A stretch of 64,000 bases of DNA from Zelopaecilomyces penicillatus. Lineage: Eukaryota > Ascomycota > Sordariomycetes > Hypocreales > Pseudodiploosporaceae. Below the pieces are notes generated by a model. The model made no database searches. It was not told the origin of the DNA and saw nothing but the letters and a program-made list of their open reading frames with translations. This document shows, one piece after another, positions 13,269 to 24,406 of this stretch (its first letter is position 1; each line of letters begins with the position of its first letter). Where the stretch lies: the NCBI GenBank assembly GCA_005765155.1, contig VCCP01000003.1:1922001-1986000 (forward strand), written 5' to 3'. The position numbers and the translations under genes were made by a program.

Positions 13269-14047
13269 GATTGACTGAAATGGCATTTGGCGCAAACTGA
13301 AGTTATGACAGGCTATTCTTGTCTATACTTATTTCTCATACTACATTTCTTTTGTCTTTCCTTTTTGTGATTTTTGTTCTTTAATGTTTGTTCAGGTCAT
13401 GGATAGCCTGTTTTGTAAGAGGAGAATACGTGGGCTTTGGCTATCAACTAATGTCGAACACGAGCATGTGCCTTACCTACACCACCAGACTGCGAAACCT
13501 AGAAAGATACCCGTTTTGATTTTGGCTTAATTGGCTTGAAAGCTTTTTCCAAAGACGTACCTCAGATTGGTAGTGAGCAACTTGGAGTTGTTTAGAGCGT
13601 CTATTGAGTTATATGTTTATGTCTATTCTTTTCCGCCCTTGCACCCTTACCTGAATCTTCTCGTGATTCTCTGCGGGGAGGCTCCTTAGTTGGATTTTGT
13701 TTCTACTTTGATTCCATTTGTCGTTTGCATAGCGGAGTGTGGGCGAGATGGATACTTCGCCTTTATCTTGCGGGCACAAAACATAAAAGGACGGACGTGG
13801 GTGGGGTGATGTATAGCTTTACTCTCTATATACTATTACAATAATAATATCGTGATGCCTATCATTCCTTGAACCCATTTGTTGCGAATGTCTTGATTTT
13901 GTTGTAGGAGTTGAAGTTATAAATATGTAGTGCTGCACTGACGCGGACCATGTGCTTTTGAAGCACACCAATACAAAATACGTCGTGATACCCAAAATAG
14001 ATGAAAGCCTCCATCAAAAGTGAAGAGCAACGCGGAATTTGGAGGCA
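13269..14047. other. Intergenic region between convergent genes
   Basis: Nearly 0.8 kb separates the 3' ends of the coiled-coil gene and the SRP receptor gene. It holds T-rich sequence (about 13310-13390) suitable for 3' untranslated regions and polyadenylation on both strands. I see no other gene. Confidence 0.6.
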
Positions 14048-16346
14048 TTAGTTACTGCTCAGTAGCTTCTCCACAGCCCATTTCACAGAAAAGTTGCGTA
14101 GGTCAGAGTAGTGTTGGCCCACACCAACAAACAGAACAGGCACATTGGTAGCGTGAACCAGGCTGACAAGAGTGCCAACCATGTCGCCGACTGTGTCGCA
14201 TTTGGAGATGATGAAGCCGTCAAGGGAGCGCTCGGAGCCAAAGGCAGCGTTGAAGTTGCGGGCCTGAGCAACGGAGTCTGTCCCTACAAGAGCCTGGAAA
14301 GAAAGACATCGACATTAGCTAAACCGGTAAGGAAAAAACCGGGAGAGTACAGGTTTAAAAGACAACGCGCAAAAGGTAAGGTGGGTAAGGGGGTAAAGGT
14401 GCATGTTGATGCGCCTTCCTCTGCTCACGTACCTCGCCGACCATTAGGATCTTGTCAGGTTGAGCAAACTTGGCAAACTTCTCCAGCGAGGACATGAGTC
14501 GCTGATCATTATGTCTACGGCCTGCTGTATCTATGAGCACAACATCGAAGCCCTCGTGCGTCGCATGGGTAACGGCATCTTTGGCCACAGTTGCGGCGTC
14601 CTTGCCATAGCCCTTTTGGTAGAGCTCGACCTGGCCACCCTCGCGAGCCGTGAGCTCCTTCAAGTTGCGCACATGAACTGCCAACTGCTCGACAGCACCG
14701 GAGCGGAAGGTATCGCCGGCCGCGATGAGGACCTTGTATTTGTTCTGCAGCAAGAAGAAGCAAATTTTAGACAGATTAGTCGATTTGCCTACGCCGTTGA
14801 CTCCAACGATGGACATGACGTAGGGCCTGGATTTTCGGAGGGAGGTGACGGGGGGTGCTGTGATGGAGTCGATCTCGCGAAGGAGATCGAGCGAGGAAGT
14901 GGGAGTCAACATTTTTGTTAGGGAAGACTCCATTGCTGTTTGAATTCTTGCATTGATGCCTGTTAAGAAAAAACGACAAGAAATCTTGGTTAGAACACAC
15001 ACATTTGTGGAATTGAATCACTAGCAAGTGAAGTAACTCACTCTCAAAATTCCCCGTCTTCACACCAATCAATTCCTTCTCAACCCCCTCGCACAATCGG
15101 ATAGCTGCCTCTCTCGCGACATTCTTTTTCAACAAATGTTCTTCCATGCCCTTCATGGCTGTGTCCAGATCCTCCTTGGTCAGGGTTTTGCCACCGACAA
15201 CGTTGCGGAAAAGACCACTAATGGCGTTGACACCAGATCCAAATAGGCCAGACTTGGAGTCTGAACGGGAAGCTGCAGCAGCTTTCTCTGCCTCAGCCGT
15301 GGCTAGAATGCTCTGTACCTCATCGCCCAAATCCCTGAGTACGAATTTGCCCTTCTTGGAAGATCCCCAGGTTGATGAGTCGACATGGTCGACGGCGCTT
15401 GATCGCCCGAGCTGTTCGGCCTCTGAATCACTCGTCAGACTTGGTCTGGAGTAGTCTAGTTGCACATCCTCATCCTCATCGGCGAATCCGTCGGCATCCC
15501 ATTTCCGCCCCTTCTTCGGAGCTTTGCCGCCTTTCTTCTGCTTGGTTGAAGCTTCATCCCCTGACGACGCGGGCGCTGAGGTAGAGTTCTTCGCCTTTCT
15601 AGCCCTTCTAGACATTTTCTCCACAGGCCCGGCTTTGGCAACGACTAGATTACCGCCGCCAGGTGTAGATGGACGAGATGTGTTGGGTGTTGGGATCGGG
15701 GTCGAGTCCGTCGACGTCGCATCCTGTGTAGCTGCCGCTCCGCTGTTGAGCGCACGCCCTCTATAAGTTAAGCCAGGTGCCAATGGTGCTTCATTTCGTG
15801 ACGTGTTTGAGGGCGTTTCCTGTCCGCGGGGCGATGTAGGGTCAACATTGCTCGACTTGTCAAGCTCCTGGAGCTGTTGGTCAAAGTATTCATCGAACGA
15901 GACGCATTCGACAAGAGTAGTATGAGGCTTCTTGAGCTGGTCGCCATAAAGTCCAACAAATATAGTTCGGATATTGTCAACGAGTTTGTCTACCCACGAC
16001 AGGTGAAGAAGGGACCGATATACGACCTGGCCCGTCTGTTAGCATACCATGCCACCTTCCAACGCCTAAGAACATGATGCGCCCAGTCATCGCTAGGGAC
16101 ATCAAAACTCACCACAAAGATAACGCCTAGTTCCTTGACCGTGGTCCATTTCAGTGTGTGCTGGTCGCTCTTGTAAGCTGGATTGGTGGAAGCTGACTGC
16201 GTTTCGCCGAGCGTGGCCCGGCCGCTCTTCTCCTCGATGAAAGTGTCAGCGATGAAGTTGTTGACGATGGAGGGGTTGACGGGCGCATATGTCCTCGACC
16301 AGAGGACCACCCCAGAAGTGGTGAGGATCTCAAACGTGTCCAGCAT
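14048..16346 (-). CDS. SRP101: Signal recognition particle receptor alpha subunit (SR-alpha)
   Basis: Docks SRP-ribosome complexes at the ER membrane and hydrolyses GTP with SRP54 so the nascent chain passes to the translocon. Exons on the minus strand are 16346-16113, 16026-15042, 14959-14433 and 14293-14048, joining in frame to 663 residues, close to the usual family length. Residues 1-150 match the SRX domain that binds SR-beta (MLDTFEILTTSGVVLWS; VDKLVDNIRTIFVGLYGDQL). A charged linker follows, then the N and G domains. GTPase motifs are visible: G1 GVNGVGKST (459-467), DTFRSGA (489-495), G3 DTAGR (550-554) and SKCD (612-615). Intron sizes are 86, 82 and 139 nt with GTGAGT or GTACGT donors. 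It is convergent with the coiled-coil gene and divergent from YIF1. Identification is secure. Confidence 0.96.
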
Positions 16347-17448
16347 GGCAGCAACGGTCTTCGAGCGCTTTCTGAGCAAGCAGTCGATGTATTGAGGCGA
16401 AACTGCTTGAGGGCGGAGATGTGCCTTCTGGGAAAGGCTGTGCAGGCGTGCCAATGCAAGGTAGACTTAAAAGGCACTGGATGCACGTCGGCTTTGTGGC
16501 GACAACGGCTCTACAGAGATGTGTCTACAGGTACAGAAATGTACTCCTACTGGCTGCCCCTCAATGATGACGGCTGTTGGGGGTTGGTTTTCCAGCGGCC
16601 AAAGCCCCTGAAGAAGAAGACCCGAGCGACCAGAAATCTTTGGAGCTCATCCGAACCCAGTTTGTGTGATGAACATTGGATAATCCAATAGAATAGGCCA
16701 GAACTGCCCGGGGATTCCGGAATGGCTTGATGGGAGAAAGCGAGCCTTGCAAGTTGGCATCACGGCTGTTGTCGTGCCGAATCAGGCGATTGAGCACATC
16801 GTGGCTGAGGCTGCTATGTTGGTCTGCAAATTTACCTAATAATGCCACCGTGGCAGTCTAGCACTCTCTGGCAGTACTGAAGTATGTCAGTCAGGTTTTT
16901 TGAGATACAGGGCTCGCGCTGCATTATTTGCTGCGACACAACGTGCTGTGCTGCTATCGTCGACCAATGCGATATGACATGTTTGAACACGAACGGATAT
17001 CTACGGAAATGTATATACCTTGATACAGTTCCCGGAATGTGCAAGTATTCCAATAAATGCAGGCACTGCAATATCGTCAATAGATGCTGGTTGGCTGGCT
17101 GGCTGGATGCCTAGGTGGTAATAATTAGTTGCGTTGCTGTCATCTATGAAGAGCCAGATAGTTGAACACCGTGTGTGCCCGGTATGGACACCTGTGGCTG
17201 TTGCGCCCCCGTCCACTGCGCACCAATCACTGGCAGGCTGCGTGGCCAAAGCGACCACCTTTTCCTGTTAACCCGACTTCCTAACTCTTCGAACAACCCT
17301 ATCACCTATTCGAGAGCTCCATACACAACCGCGAACTCGCTCATCGCGACAACGAACTGAGTCTTCTTCGCCAGCTCCTGCTCCTGCTCCTGCCAACGCC
17401 TTCGCTTTCGCCTCGTTTCCCTCTTTTGCTTGAGCTCTCCCCACCAAG
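16347..17448. other. Shared upstream region of SR-alpha and YIF1
   Basis: About 1.1 kb lies between two divergent starts. There is a GGCTGGCTGGCTGG run at about 17092-17105. The last 150 bases are CT-rich, as expected for the YIF1 leader. I see no gene in it. Confidence 0.6.
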
Positions 17449-18615
17449 ATGCACCGGGCGGCGCAGTCCCCTCCGCTGCACCACCCCGTGCCGCAGCATG
17501 TGTCGACGGTCCCTCAGCTCCGATCTCCTCCCCCTCCCCCGGGTTCTGCACAGTCGCAACAGCAAGGCTACGGAGGAAACCCATACCAGCAGCATGGCGG
17601 GAACTCTGGCAATGTCTTTGGTGCATATGGCCAGTTCATGAACGACCCAACAGCCCAGGTGGCTGCCCAGTTTGGACAGACGGCCTTCAGGCACGGCCAA
17701 GAATACGTGGAGCAGAATGTGAGCCCATGCTGTAGATGTCGTGATTTATCTGTTGTCTTCATTGCTAATATTCTCCAAGCTCGGTCGATATGTCAACGTT
17801 TCTGCGCTCAAGCACTACTTTAACGTTTCCAACTCCTACGTTGTTAACAAGCTGTTTCTAGTCCTGTTCCCCTGGAGACATAAGCCATGGTCACGCAAGC
17901 TTGCTGTTGGTGCGAGTGGCCAGGAAGGGCGTTACCTCCCTCCCCGTGACGACATCAATAGTCCCGATATGTATATTCCAGGTTCGTTATACAGCCTTTC
18001 CCCCACTCGCAACAAGAAAGTTCGTGTCTAACATGAGGTGTTGTAGTCATGGCGCTCGTCACATACATCCTTTTATCCACCCTGATCGCTGGATTGAGGG
18101 GACAGTTCCAGCCAGAGCTCCTAGGATACACCGCGACGAAAGGCATGTTAGTAGTCATTGTCGAGATTGTTGCGCTTAAACTTGGATGCTATCTCCTGAG
18201 CATCTCAAGCCAATCCCAGCTGCTTGATTTGATCGCCTACTCAGGTTACAAATTTGTGGGCATTATTGTGACAGTTACTGTTGCTGAGATTATCAATGGT
18301 GGCAAAGGAACTGGTGGTTGGGTTGGCTGGCTCATTTTCTTCTACACTTTCTTGGCGAACGCCCTCTTTTTGGTATGTCTCCTCAACATTATGACGACTG
18401 ATTATCAACGAACCCGTACTTTATTGTTGTTGGTGCTAACCTCGGCTTTGTAGATGCGGTCACTGAAATACGTGCTTCTCCCTGAAAACTCCAGCAACAC
18501 CGGCGCGCCCATGCAAACAGATTCGCGAGCTAAGCGTAGCCAGCGAACCCAGTTTCTCTTCTTTTACTCGTATCTAGTGCAGTTCTTCTTCATGTGGGTC
18601 CTCACCAGGGCGTGA
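17449..18615 (+). CDS. YIF1: Yif1-family ER/Golgi transport membrane protein
   Basis: Yif1 works with Yip1 and Ypt GTPases in budding and fusion of ER-to-Golgi vesicles. Exons are 17449-17718, 17780-17981, 18047-18372 and 18454-18615. Introns are 61, 65 and 81 nt, and the frame stays open to 319 residues, typical for the family. The N-terminal 80 residues are Pro/Gln/Gly-rich and cytosolic. The conserved block starts near residue 91 (LGRYVNVSALKHYFNVSNSY, then KLFLVLFPWRHKPWSR). Several hydrophobic segments follow (VMALVTYILLSTLIAGLRG; KFVGIIVTVTVAEII; WLIFFYTFLANALFL), and the C-terminus is itself hydrophobic (FYSYLVQFFFMWVLTRA). Exon 4 restores the family motif after FLANALFL with MRSLKYVLLP. 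Identification is strong; the second acceptor (CCAAG) is non-standard but forced by frame. Confidence 0.94.
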
Positions 18616-19519
18616 GCTGGAAGTGGTATATATCTGGGTGGCTAGGATAGGGTGCACCAAGTTGCCTACGGCCGTGATATTTAATCCTCTTGGGACCGGT
18701 GGGAGGGCTATTAGAAAAGAGAGAGGCAAGAGATGAATTGAGAATGGCTAATGAATAAGCAAAAGCAACACCATTGATAAATTTACGGCTACGAGAAAAA
18801 TGATGGGAGGGATGTATGGGAGATTGCCCTGCTTCGCTCGGCAGGGCACGATGCAGATTACGTGATAGATGACCAGGTCGGATTGAAAAGCACAGCAAAT
18901 AGCCTCGTATGACAGAACCGCGTCGTGGCGTGCCGGACGTTGAGTTCCGAAGCTTGACTCTGCAAAGGAAGCTGGATGAGAAGATGAGTAGATATTGGGG
19001 TCGGAGTCTTTGGGGGTCTCTGAAGCCTTGTAAAGGGTCAAAAAAGCCATGCTGTCTGCTGTCATATTGTCGGGTCAGGCTATCGGGCTGGCGGGCTGAC
19101 CCAAACTTGTGTTGGGTGCCCATGCCGTGATGATGAGAATGCAGATAGAGAGGAGGGGTATAATGACGAGGAATCTGCAACCCCAAATAGGGATAATTGA
19201 GCTTACGCCCTACACCCATACATAATCAGCCTCCTTGGTGAGATCGGGCCGTCAGCGAGAACGCCAAGTAAACAGATACACGCAAACACACTTCGGGATC
19301 TCTATCCTTGTACTCCATCTTAGCATATGAGTGCCCAACTCGAGGCAGGTAGGTAGAGAGAGGGAGATTGGTACACGTGACGGCTTGATCCGACCACCGT
19401 AGTCTTCTTGCGTAGTCTTGCTAGTTTTGTCGATAACCCCAAGGTTCCCCGAACACGATATTCACATCTTGCACCCGACACATAAAAATCATCCATACTG
19501 AGATCAAAGAAAAGCCAGC
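18616..19519. other. Intergenic region
   Basis: About 0.9 kb between YIF1 and the Mpv17-family gene, which point the same way. A short GGTAGGTAG island lies near 19349-19360. I see no gene. Open frames on the minus strand here lack any recognisable motif. Confidence 0.55.
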
Positions 19520-19541
19520 TTTTTTTTTTTTTTTTTTTTTT
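19520..19541 (+). repeat. T22 homopolymer tract
   Basis: Twenty-two consecutive T residues end 21 bases before the ATG of the Mpv17-family gene. The tract therefore lies in the core promoter or 5' leader. Its exact length may vary between strains or be affected by sequencing. Confidence 0.95.
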
Positions 19542-19562
19542 GGTAAACGCACCAGCAACGAA

Positions 19563-20631
19563 ATGGCGCCTTCCCCCATAGTCCAGGCGACGCTCCAGAC
19601 GTCGATCCTGTCGGCCGTTGCTAACCTACTGGCTCAGACCATCACGGCACACAAAGATGGGGTTTGTAATCCCTTCACCAACACAAAACCCAAACTCCCT
19701 GTCTGGCTGTCTGGCTGTCTGGCTGTCTCACCCAATCACTCACTCACTCACTCGCCGGAGTCCTCGCTGTCCGCTTACCACAACATGAGATTGTTTTGTG
19801 GCTCAAAGCGCCCCGGCGAGTTTTTGCGAGACTTTGGTTAGGTGATGGGTATATTCAGAAGACATACATACATACATACATGTATACGCGTGGCAAAAGA
19901 AAAGTAAAAAAGCAAAGCTAACAGTTTTGTTCCGAGAAAATAGAAGCCACTGTCGATTGACTGGCTTCCGTTGTTTCAGTTCCTCCTGTTTACGTTGATC
20001 AGCACGCCGCCCAACTTCAAATGGTGAGTTTGTCTTGAGCTCAACACGTCAACTACTTCGTTTCTGATACCGTGGTTCATCCCATTTCATCCCATCATGC
20101 GCCAATCCATCAGCCTACTTGACAAATGTGTACTTACCAATACCCCTCAGGCAAGAGTTTCTCGAGTCTACTTTTCCTGCTCATCCTGAACCACCCGCTC
20201 CCCATCCCAAGAAAAGCGATGAAAAACGCCCGGCGTCGCAAGCTCCTCCGACCCTCTCTCTTCGCAATACCCTCATCAAGTTTTTCCTTGATCAGACATT
20301 GGCCGCAGCCGTAAACACCCTTCTTTTCACCACCTTTATCCACTCTATCCGTGCTGCAATGGCAGATGCGCCCCGCATCACCAGCTTCACCAAGGCCGCT
20401 AGCTATTGGTCTAGCCCCGGCGCCATCGACTTTGCCCGTGTCGACTTTGGCGCCGTCATGGACCAGGCACTGGATGACTTTTGGCCCATGCTGATTGCCG
20501 GCGCCAAACTTTGGCCCCCCGTCAGCATCATCAACTTTGCATTCGTCAAGTCGGTCCAGGCGAGGAATCTTATTGGTGCTCTGGCCGGTGTTGTCTGGGG
20601 TGTTTACATCTGCCTCGTCTCGGGAAGTTGA
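19563..20631 (+). CDS. Mpv17/PMP22-family integral membrane protein
   Basis: Small four-helix membrane protein of the family that includes mammalian Mpv17 and PMP22 and yeast Sym1, found in mitochondrial inner or peroxisomal membranes. Exons are 19563-19661, 19944-20023 and 20151-20631, joining to 219 residues. Exon 2 was placed by homology: TTCAG at 19975-19979 looks like an acceptor but is coding, since the frame upstream reads KPLSIDWLPLFQFLLF and runs into the family signature TLISTPPNFKW. The true acceptor is the TAG at 19941-19943. Exon 3 completes the signature Trp, then gives QEFLESTFP and the C-terminal family core DDFWPMLIAGAKLWPPVSIINF. The N-terminal hydrophobic stretch (VQATLQTSILSAVANLLAQ) is typical. 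Intron 1 is long (282 nt) and full of microsatellites. Which organelle it occupies cannot be told from sequence. Confidence 0.9.
19699..19881 (+). repeat. Microsatellites inside an intron of the Mpv17-family gene
   Basis: Three simple repeats lie in the 282-nt first intron. They are about four copies of CTGTCTGG (19699-19729), about four copies of CACT (19736-19753) and about five copies of CATA (19862-19881). They probably account for the unusual intron length. Confidence 0.85.
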
Positions 20632-21238
20632 CCTAAATGCCTTGATGAATCACTGGAACAGAGAGACCATCGCAAACATGTTTCTTATTTCTTAATCATA
20701 GGGACTGAAAGGGTCGGAAAAGCTAGACGGATGGCACGTAGCACACAAAGCGGGCAAAGGAAGATTTGTCATATTCATGTGCCTACCGACATAGGTATGG
20801 AACCGTAGACAATGGAGGTCAGGGTTAGCAGGATAGAGGGACATCGCTTTGGCCACATGATGGGAGTTACCAGTTTGGGATGCCAATATATTTAAATATA
20901 AAAAGTTCGCTGTCTAAAAAAAAAAGTCTGATAAAGAACAAGCTCGCTACTAGAAAGCGCTATTGTGTTTCTTACAAATATCTGTAATGTCCGTGGAAAA
21001 GCACCAAACGGCGCCTTTTGATGCCTTCTCTTTGCTTTATAAAGCTTCCGTTGTCAAATTCTCTCCTAGTTTACGCAGATCGGGATGTACAAATCCAGAT
21101 GTCAGGATCGCCATGAAGAAAGAGAGAGAGGGGGCAAAAAGGCAAACAACCACACAATAACGAGCTTCTGGGTCTTTGGGTTGCATATCGATCTCCTTGC
21201 GAGGTCATTCTCAAATCCATTTCCACTTATCGCCCTCT
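20632..21238. other. Intergenic region between convergent genes
   Basis: Roughly 0.6 kb holds the 3' ends of two convergent genes, including an A-rich run near 20917-20926. I see no gene. Confidence 0.55.
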
Positions 21239-22540
21239 TCATCGTGTGATCAAATCAATGCTTCCTGCAGAAATTGGGCATGAGTGACAGTCTGAGCCAA
21301 TGCCGCTATCTCTGGGTGACGGCATTCTGCTGCGGCTACTGTTCATAACTGGTTTAGGTTGCTTCGATGGCCCGGATTTCTTTGAGTTAGATAAGTTACT
21401 CGCCCCATCAACAATAAGTGGTGTATCAGGCGAAAGGAAGCCACGGGCTTTAGGAGACGCGTATCCTCCAGGGGTAGAATCGAAGATGGAGGACCCTTCA
21501 ACTTCGATAGCATGTTGCTGCTGGTTAAGCCACGCCTTAATTGCGACCGCTGATGAATAATGCACCCCTCGACTAAAGTTGGGCACATCAAGATCGCTAG
21601 GCGACAATGGAGCATGCTGAATGCGGGTTTCATCCTCTTCCGTCCACGTAGACGCGGAACTTATACCAGACCGCACCTGATCAACGTGTTCACTTGTAGT
21701 TACCTCGGTTGGTCGCAAGAACCAATCTACTGATGGTGCACTTGCGAAGATGTGGTTAATCTCAAAGAGCTTATCAGCAACATCGAACCAGTGCATTAGC
21801 CATGGACGCATTGCCCAAAGGGTCTGTTCGCTCTTTCCTGAGCGTAACATTTGATTCGAAAAATCGTAAACTGTTGCTAGTACCCATCGAACCTCTTTTG
21901 GCAGGTCAGGCATGGCTTGAATGATGCAGGACCACGCCCTTGCGAGTTTAAAATTGTAATCACCATTTCTGTCAATGGGTTCGAGTGCATCGAAGAGGTG
22001 AGATAGATCAATATCTCTTGAGCATGGCTGATACGCCATTGCTCCGTCAAAGGTCTGATACTGAAGCAGGGCTAGATTTGAAATGCGAGCATGTGGAATG
22101 AGGGATGTCGAGAGACCCAGGTATGTCGAGTCGCTCTTTGGAATCTCGTCGAAAATATCTGGCGCAATATTTTCTGGTGGTTCCGTAGCGGTCTCAACCC
22201 TTGAAACAGTGTCGCGTCTCTGGATCGCCTCTTGGTTGATGCGATGCCGTTCTATCCTAGTTACCAAGGTCGCTAGGTCGATGGACTCGGTCGCAAAACT
22301 CTCGAGAGTAGCAGGAACATCGTAGGGGATTAGCCAGACCACCTCGGGAGCTCCATGGTAGAAAAGAACGGCACACTCGCCACAAAGAGGCTGGATAGTT
22401 GAATTTAGGAGGTGGAAAGCATGGTAGGCTCTATGTGCTGGACAATGATACCATGTTACTCCAGGCAGACAACCCCTTTCGTGGTCAACAGTGCTCCAAC
22501 GGTCATGGGCATGAGAGAAACACTGTCCTTGGCACGTCAT
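21239..22540 (-). CDS. Uncharacterised protein, 433 aa, Cys/His-containing N-terminus
   Basis: An intronless frame whose first ATG is at 22540; translation upstream of it begins only with a GTG, so I take the ATG. The N-terminal 70 residues contain many Cys and His: MTCQGQCFSHAHD, a later GCLPGVTWYHCPAHRAYH and LCGEC. This could be a metal-binding module, but it matches no zinc-finger spacing I know. The middle (about 195-290) is rich in Trp and Leu and looks globular. The last 100 residues are Ser/Pro-rich and probably disordered. Its reading frame is long and free of stops on a strand with no other explanation, so I think it is real. I do not recognise the family. It is divergent from the Dabb gene. 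Confidence 0.7.
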   Translation of the reverse strand: MTCQGQCFSHAHDRWSTVDHERGCLPGVTWYHCPAHRAYHAFHLLNSTIQPLCGECAVLFYHGAPEVVWLIPYDVPATLESFATESIDLATLVTRIERHRINQEAIQRRDTVSRVETATEPPENIAPDIFDEIPKSDSTYLGLSTSLIPHARISNLALLQYQTFDGAMAYQPCSRDIDLSHLFDALEPIDRNGDYNFKLARAWSCIIQAMPDLPKEVRWVLATVYDFSNQMLRSGKSEQTLWAMRPWLMHWFDVADKLFEINHIFASAPSVDWFLRPTEVTTSEHVDQVRSGISSASTWTEEDETRIQHAPLSPSDLDVPNFSRGVHYSSAVAIKAWLNQQQHAIEVEGSSIFDSTPGGYASPKARGFLSPDTPLIVDGASNLSNSKKSGPSKQPKPVMNSSRSRMPSPRDSGIGSDCHSCPISAGSIDLITR

Positions 22541-23810
22541 TGTAAGGAAAATACTGCGAGAATTGCAATGTTCAAGATGGAAGGGAGACACGGGGGGGTA
22601 ATAAGAGCTTCAGATGCGTGTCGAATAGAATGTAGTTGGATGTTGGAGTTCCTGTCCGTTGGAGATGAAGCGACTGTCCAATATGTCAAAGTCAAGAAGC
22701 GATGCAAACGACTGTGTAATGAGGAGCAAATGGTTTCAAAAAATGACGCAACTGCGATGCTATGTGGGAGGAAAATCAAGAGGAAGAGTGTATGCTGTGA
22801 AACAGGTCGTGAGAAGAACAGACGAGGTCCGCCTGGTTGAGAGAAGGCGCAACGGCCAGGCAGAATGCCCAGCTGCATCAAAAGAGAAGAGTAGCGCGAT
22901 GATTCCTACACAATAGAGCCTGTCGCTCGATTGTTCCTACTCTTTCATTAGGCAGTGTTGAATCGCTCCAGACTTATCACACGACCTGCCATGACTATCG
23001 ACCTCAACATCTACAGGTAGGCAATAATGAAAATGGGACTGAACGCGGCAGTTGATCCTATCGACGTACTCGGAGACTTCAGCTTGGAGGCATAGTATCT
23101 AGATAGAAGAGGTGTCAATCATGTATTAGAGAGGGCGCATTTAAAAAAAAATGCATAGAGGTGTATCTAGCTGTTCCGTAGTATCTTTGATGGAAGTCTT
23201 TCCGTCTGGGGGGGGGGGGGGGGGGGGTCCCCCCCTTGGCTGGACAAGCTTGCCGATTGCCGGGCATTGGCAAGCCAAGTCTCTTCCAGGATGCGGCGCT
23301 AATTAGGTTAATAGACAGGCTTGATTGGTGGACCTCGAGCACTCCGCAAGAGGTCTGAGGTTTGTCAGACGGGCGGATTTGGGGATTCATGCAAGCCATA
23401 CAAGCCATGATCTTCAACGTTTATCCTCCGGCATCTGGTGAGCGCCTGTGTGAATATCGGTCGGGTACTGCGGGACTGTTAAGCCGAGACTGAGGTCGGG
23501 TGGGCTGCCCGATTCCAACCGCTGTAGTCTAGGCATTCCCAGAGGGCTGTTGGGGTAAGCTTCGAACTTCCAACTTCATGCACTCCGAACTTGGTTCTTA
23601 CACTGTAAATTCGCAACCATCTCGCCTGTGAGAAATATCCTATTCTCCTTTATTAACCGTCCTTCTTATACGATCTACAGCCTACCAGCAGCCTGACACT
23701 CGCCTTCCTCAAGTCGCCAGACGGAAATCCAAATTCCAGCGTCCCCTCGGACAAGTCTCTGAGCATCCGAGTTACAAGAACATCGCCACCCTCCTCAAAA
23801 CAGTTGCAAA
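22541..23810. other. Upstream region shared by two divergent genes
   Basis: About 1.27 kb between the unknown protein and the Dabb gene. It contains the G20-T-C7 tract at 23208-23235. The last 150 bases are rich in C and T, as in fungal leaders. I see no gene. Confidence 0.55.
23208..23235 (+). repeat. G20-T-C7 homopolymer tract
   Basis: Twenty G residues are followed by one T and seven C residues. The C run can pair with part of the G run, and the G run could form a quadruplex. No coding sequence crosses it. Confidence 0.9.
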
Positions 23811-24406
23811 ATGGCAGACCGCGTTCACAGAGTCACCATGTTCAAGCTGGCTAAGGTCGAGGACCAGCAGAAGCTGATTGAGCAGTACCAAATTCTGGGG
23901 TCTACTAATAAAAAGGTGATTATGCCCCATGTGATTGATAATGCGATCATCAGCACTCGGAATTGAGATTCCGCTTGTCCGTTGGCGTTTGCCATCACAA
24001 TGCCCTCTGAGATCCACTTTCCATCAATCATACCACACCTTTCCCGGTGTGCTTATCAAACCCCCACGCCTCCTCTGGTCAAGCAATTTCGCATCTCTTG
24101 TGTCACGCAAATTCCTTCGTTGCAGATCCTGATACTGATGCAAGAGTCTATTTCTCTCACTCTCTCCTATAGGAAGGCAAGCCTTACATCCTCTCCATGG
24201 CCGTTGGTCCTGCCGAGGCCGACCCTCGCTCCCAGGGCTACACCGTCGTCTCCAAGACAGAGTTTGCCAACATGGAGGACTTGAAGTACTACGACGATGA
24301 ATGTTCAGCGCATCAGGAACTCAAGGTTGTCGCCAAGACTTTGGAAATTGGTGGTATTATGACGGTGTACTTTAAGCCCCAAATCACTGGCGGCCTCTCT
24401 CCATAA
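23811..24406 (+). CDS. Dabb-domain (stress-responsive A/B barrel) protein
   Basis: A small dimeric alpha+beta barrel protein. Exons are 23811-23915 and 24173-24406, joined in phase across a 257-nt intron (GTGATT...CTATAG) to give 112 residues. The family layout is visible: MADRVHRVTMFKL, the first strand with its His; a charged helix (EDQQKLIEQYQIL); KPYILSMAVG; YTVVSKTEFANMEDLKYYDD; and the closing strand IMTVYFKP. Dabb proteins include stress-induced plant proteins and the polyketide cyclase olivetolic acid cyclase of Cannabis. Many fungal members have no known activity. It converges on the MFS exporter gene of the neighbouring polyketide locus, so a link is possible but unproven. Confidence 0.87.

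Noticed and set aside
14460..14921. 153-codon plus-strand frame
   Set aside because: It lies fully antisense to the GTPase domain of SR-alpha, and its translation has no independent motif.
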